From NCBI GenBank assembly GCA_015068865.1, contig SVJT01000004.1:1-34633 (forward strand): a stretch of DNA of 34,633 nt, in the 5' to 3' direction. Below the pieces are notes generated by a model. That model was given only the letters and a program-made list of their open reading frames with translations. It was not told the DNA's origin and searched no databases. Position 1 is the stretch's first letter; the number at the start of each line of letters is the position of its first letter. The translations under genes and the position numbers were made by a program. This document shows positions 33,356 through 34,633 of this stretch, piece after piece. This stretch comes from Oscillospiraceae bacterium (GTDB lineage: Bacteria > Bacillota > Clostridia > UBA1381 > UBA9506).

Positions 33356-34378
33356 TTATCTTTGTACGCGACCGGAGCCGTCGCCCCCTGCCAACTTTTC
33401 GACCTCGCTTACAGATACACGATTATAGTCGCCCTCAACAGAATGTTTGAGCGCAGATGCTGCAACAGCAAATTCAATTGCTTCTGCAGATGTTTTGCCT
33501 GATAGAATTGAATAAATCAAACCACCGCCAAAGGAATCGCCGCCGCCAACACGGTCAACAATGTGAAGATGATATGACTTGGAGAAGTAATAATCCTCAC
33601 CGTCATAGAGCATACCTGCCCAGTCATTATCGCTTGCAGAAATGGATGTACGAAGTGTGATAGCAACCTTTTCAAAGCCAAACTTGTCGGCAAGCTGTTT
33701 TGCAACACTCTTATATCCCTCATGGTTCAGTTTTCCGCCATAAATATCAGTTCCTTCAGCCTCAATACCAAATACGTCCTTTGCATCTTCTTCGTTTGAA
33801 ATGCAAACGTCAACGTACTGACAAAGCTCTGTCATAGCTTTTCTTGCCTCGTCTCTTGTCCAGAGCTTGCCACGGTAGTTTAAGTCGCAGGAAATTTTGA
33901 CGCCCTTTGCCTTTGCTGCCTTGCAGGCATCAATGCAAATATCAACAACATTGGGTCCCAAAGCGGGAGTAATCCCTGTGAAATGGAACCAGTCAGCACC
34001 TTCAAAAATAGCATCCCAGTCAAAGTCTGCACGTTCAGCCTGCTGAATTGCAGAATACTTTCTATCATAAATACAAACACTGCCGCGCTGAGAAGCACCT
34101 TTTTCAAGGAAGTAAATACCCACTCTGTCGCCGCCGCGAACAATCTTAGATGTGTCAACACCAAAATACCGTAAGCTGTCAACAGCTGCCTGACCGATTG
34201 CGTGCTTGGGGAGCTTGGTTACATAGCTTGATTCCAAACCGTAGTTTGCAAGGGAAACAGCCACATTTGCTTCGCCACCGCCAAAGGTTGCCTGCATCTG
34301 ATCATTCTGAAAAAATCTGTAATATCCGTTTGGTGCCAGTCTGAGCATAATTTCACCAAAAGTAACAACTTTAGCCAT
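33356..34378 (-). CDS. kdgK: 2-keto-3-deoxygluconate kinase (PfkB family)
   Basis: This 340-residue sugar kinase phosphorylates KDG to KDPG. MAKVVTFGEIMLRLAPNGYY opens the protein, TFGGGEANVAVSLANYG is the first PfkB motif, and VDRVGGGDSFGGGLIYS near 285 carries the catalytic Asp. The closing GDGSGRVQR is typical of KdgK. The start ATG 34378 fits the family N-terminus; the frame extends 20 codons upstream without support. The ribosome site is weak (AAAGG about 13 bases before). Eda, the next enzyme, is encoded 81 bp upstream in the same direction, which strongly supports the assignment. Confidence 0.92.
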   Translation of the reverse strand: MAKVVTFGEIMLRLAPNGYYRFFQNDQMQATFGGGEANVAVSLANYGLESSYVTKLPKHAIGQAAVDSLRYFGVDTSKIVRGGDRVGIYFLEKGASQRGSVCIYDRKYSAIQQAERADFDWDAIFEGADWFHFTGITPALGPNVVDICIDACKAAKAKGVKISCDLNYRGKLWTRDEARKAMTELCQYVDVCISNEEDAKDVFGIEAEGTDIYGGKLNHEGYKSVAKQLADKFGFEKVAITLRTSISASDNDWAGMLYDGEDYYFSKSYHLHIVDRVGGGDSFGGGLIYSILSGKTSAEAIEFAVAASALKHSVEGDYNRVSVSEVEKLAGGDGSGRVQR

Positions 34379-34459
34379 TTTTAATCCATAACCTTTCTGC
34401 CCGAAAAATATATAATTCAAGCAAGCTGCCCCGGGCAAGCAGCCACATTGAAAAATTGT

Positions 34460-34633
34460 TTACAGTCCTCTTGCTTCGCGAATCTTCTTCACGAATTCAC
34501 GGCCCATAGCGGTAATAGCTGCATAGTCACCGGTCTTAGCGCCGGCAGTCAAGGAGCTGCCTGCACCAACGGCAACAGCACCTGCTTTAATCCATTCTGC
34601 CACATTGTTAACATCCACACCGCCGGTGGGCAT
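34460..34633 (-). CDS. eda: KDPG/KHG aldolase, C-terminal part only
   Basis: The last 57 residues of a reading frame that runs off the window end are present. MPTGGVDVNNVAEWIKAGAV followed by AVGAGSSL is the phosphate-binding end of Eda (bifunctional 2-keto-3-deoxy-6-phosphogluconate / 4-hydroxy-2-oxoglutarate aldolase), and FMPTGG is the typical preceding text. The Met at 34631-34633 is therefore internal, not the start. Eda splits KDPG into pyruvate and glyceraldehyde-3-phosphate, the step after KdgK. Confidence 0.88.
   Translation of the reverse strand: MPTGGVDVNNVAEWIKAGAVAVGAGSSLTAGAKTGDYAAITAMGREFVKKIREARGL

Overview
The window looks like a chromosomal segment from a spore-forming, Gram-positive anaerobe of the class Clostridia (Bacillota), probably an uncultured or gut-type lineage. 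The main evidence is a full-length Spo0A at 21694-22536. A BlaI/M56 signalling pair, an S-layer-homology (SLH) protein, an LCP cell-wall ligase domain, strong AGGAGG ribosome binding sites and SigA-type promoters agree with this. Family and genus cannot be fixed from the sequence. Both ends cut through genes. No rRNA, tRNA, CRISPR array, prophage or intact insertion sequence was seen.

Layout. (1) 1-4679, + strand: a catabolic-looking operon with the end of an M24 peptidase, a creatininase-family hydrolase, a DUF4432 aldose-epimerase-like protein, an SDR dehydrogenase carrying an aldolase-like N-terminal remnant, and a PHP-domain hydrolase. (2) 4824-8253, - strand: a compact cassette of a BlaI repressor, a protein joining an M56 (BlaR1-type) membrane protease to an LCP ligase domain, and a secreted SLH protein. 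A SigA promoter and two CTAC-N4-GTAG palindromes drive it. This is the most unusual part of the window. (3) 8320-9624, - strand: rhamnulokinase, divergent from (4) an acyl-ACP thioesterase (9777-10487, +). (5) 10525-21126, - strand: a long housekeeping run read as pnp, B12/radical-SAM protein, thrS, small DUF2007-like protein, pfkA, Sua5-type tsaC, rimI, tsaD, mltG. (6) 21127-21693: a regulatory intergenic region with a long inverted repeat in the pnp leader and the spo0A promoter. (7) 22619-25251, - strand: a proline/alanine-rich membrane protein, tsaE, tsaB, rpiB and a dCMP deaminase behind one promoter. (8) 25355-34633, - strand: the end of eda, then kdgK, purF, purM, purN, purH, purD, an amidohydrolase and mutY.

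How the genes fit together. TsaC/Sua5, TsaD, TsaB and TsaE, the whole bacterial set for t6A tRNA modification, lie in two nearby operons. PurF, D, N, M and H cover steps 1, 2, 3, 5, 9 and 10 of purine synthesis; purQ/L/S, purK/E, purC and purB must lie elsewhere. KdgK plus Eda convert 2-keto-3-deoxygluconate to pyruvate and glyceraldehyde-3-phosphate. With RhaB and the first operon this suggests use of uronic acids and deoxy-sugars from plant or host glycans. In the BlaI cassette, LCP enzymes attach secondary polymers to peptidoglycan and SLH domains bind such polymers, so the cassette may be a self-regulated envelope-anchoring response. That last step is inference.
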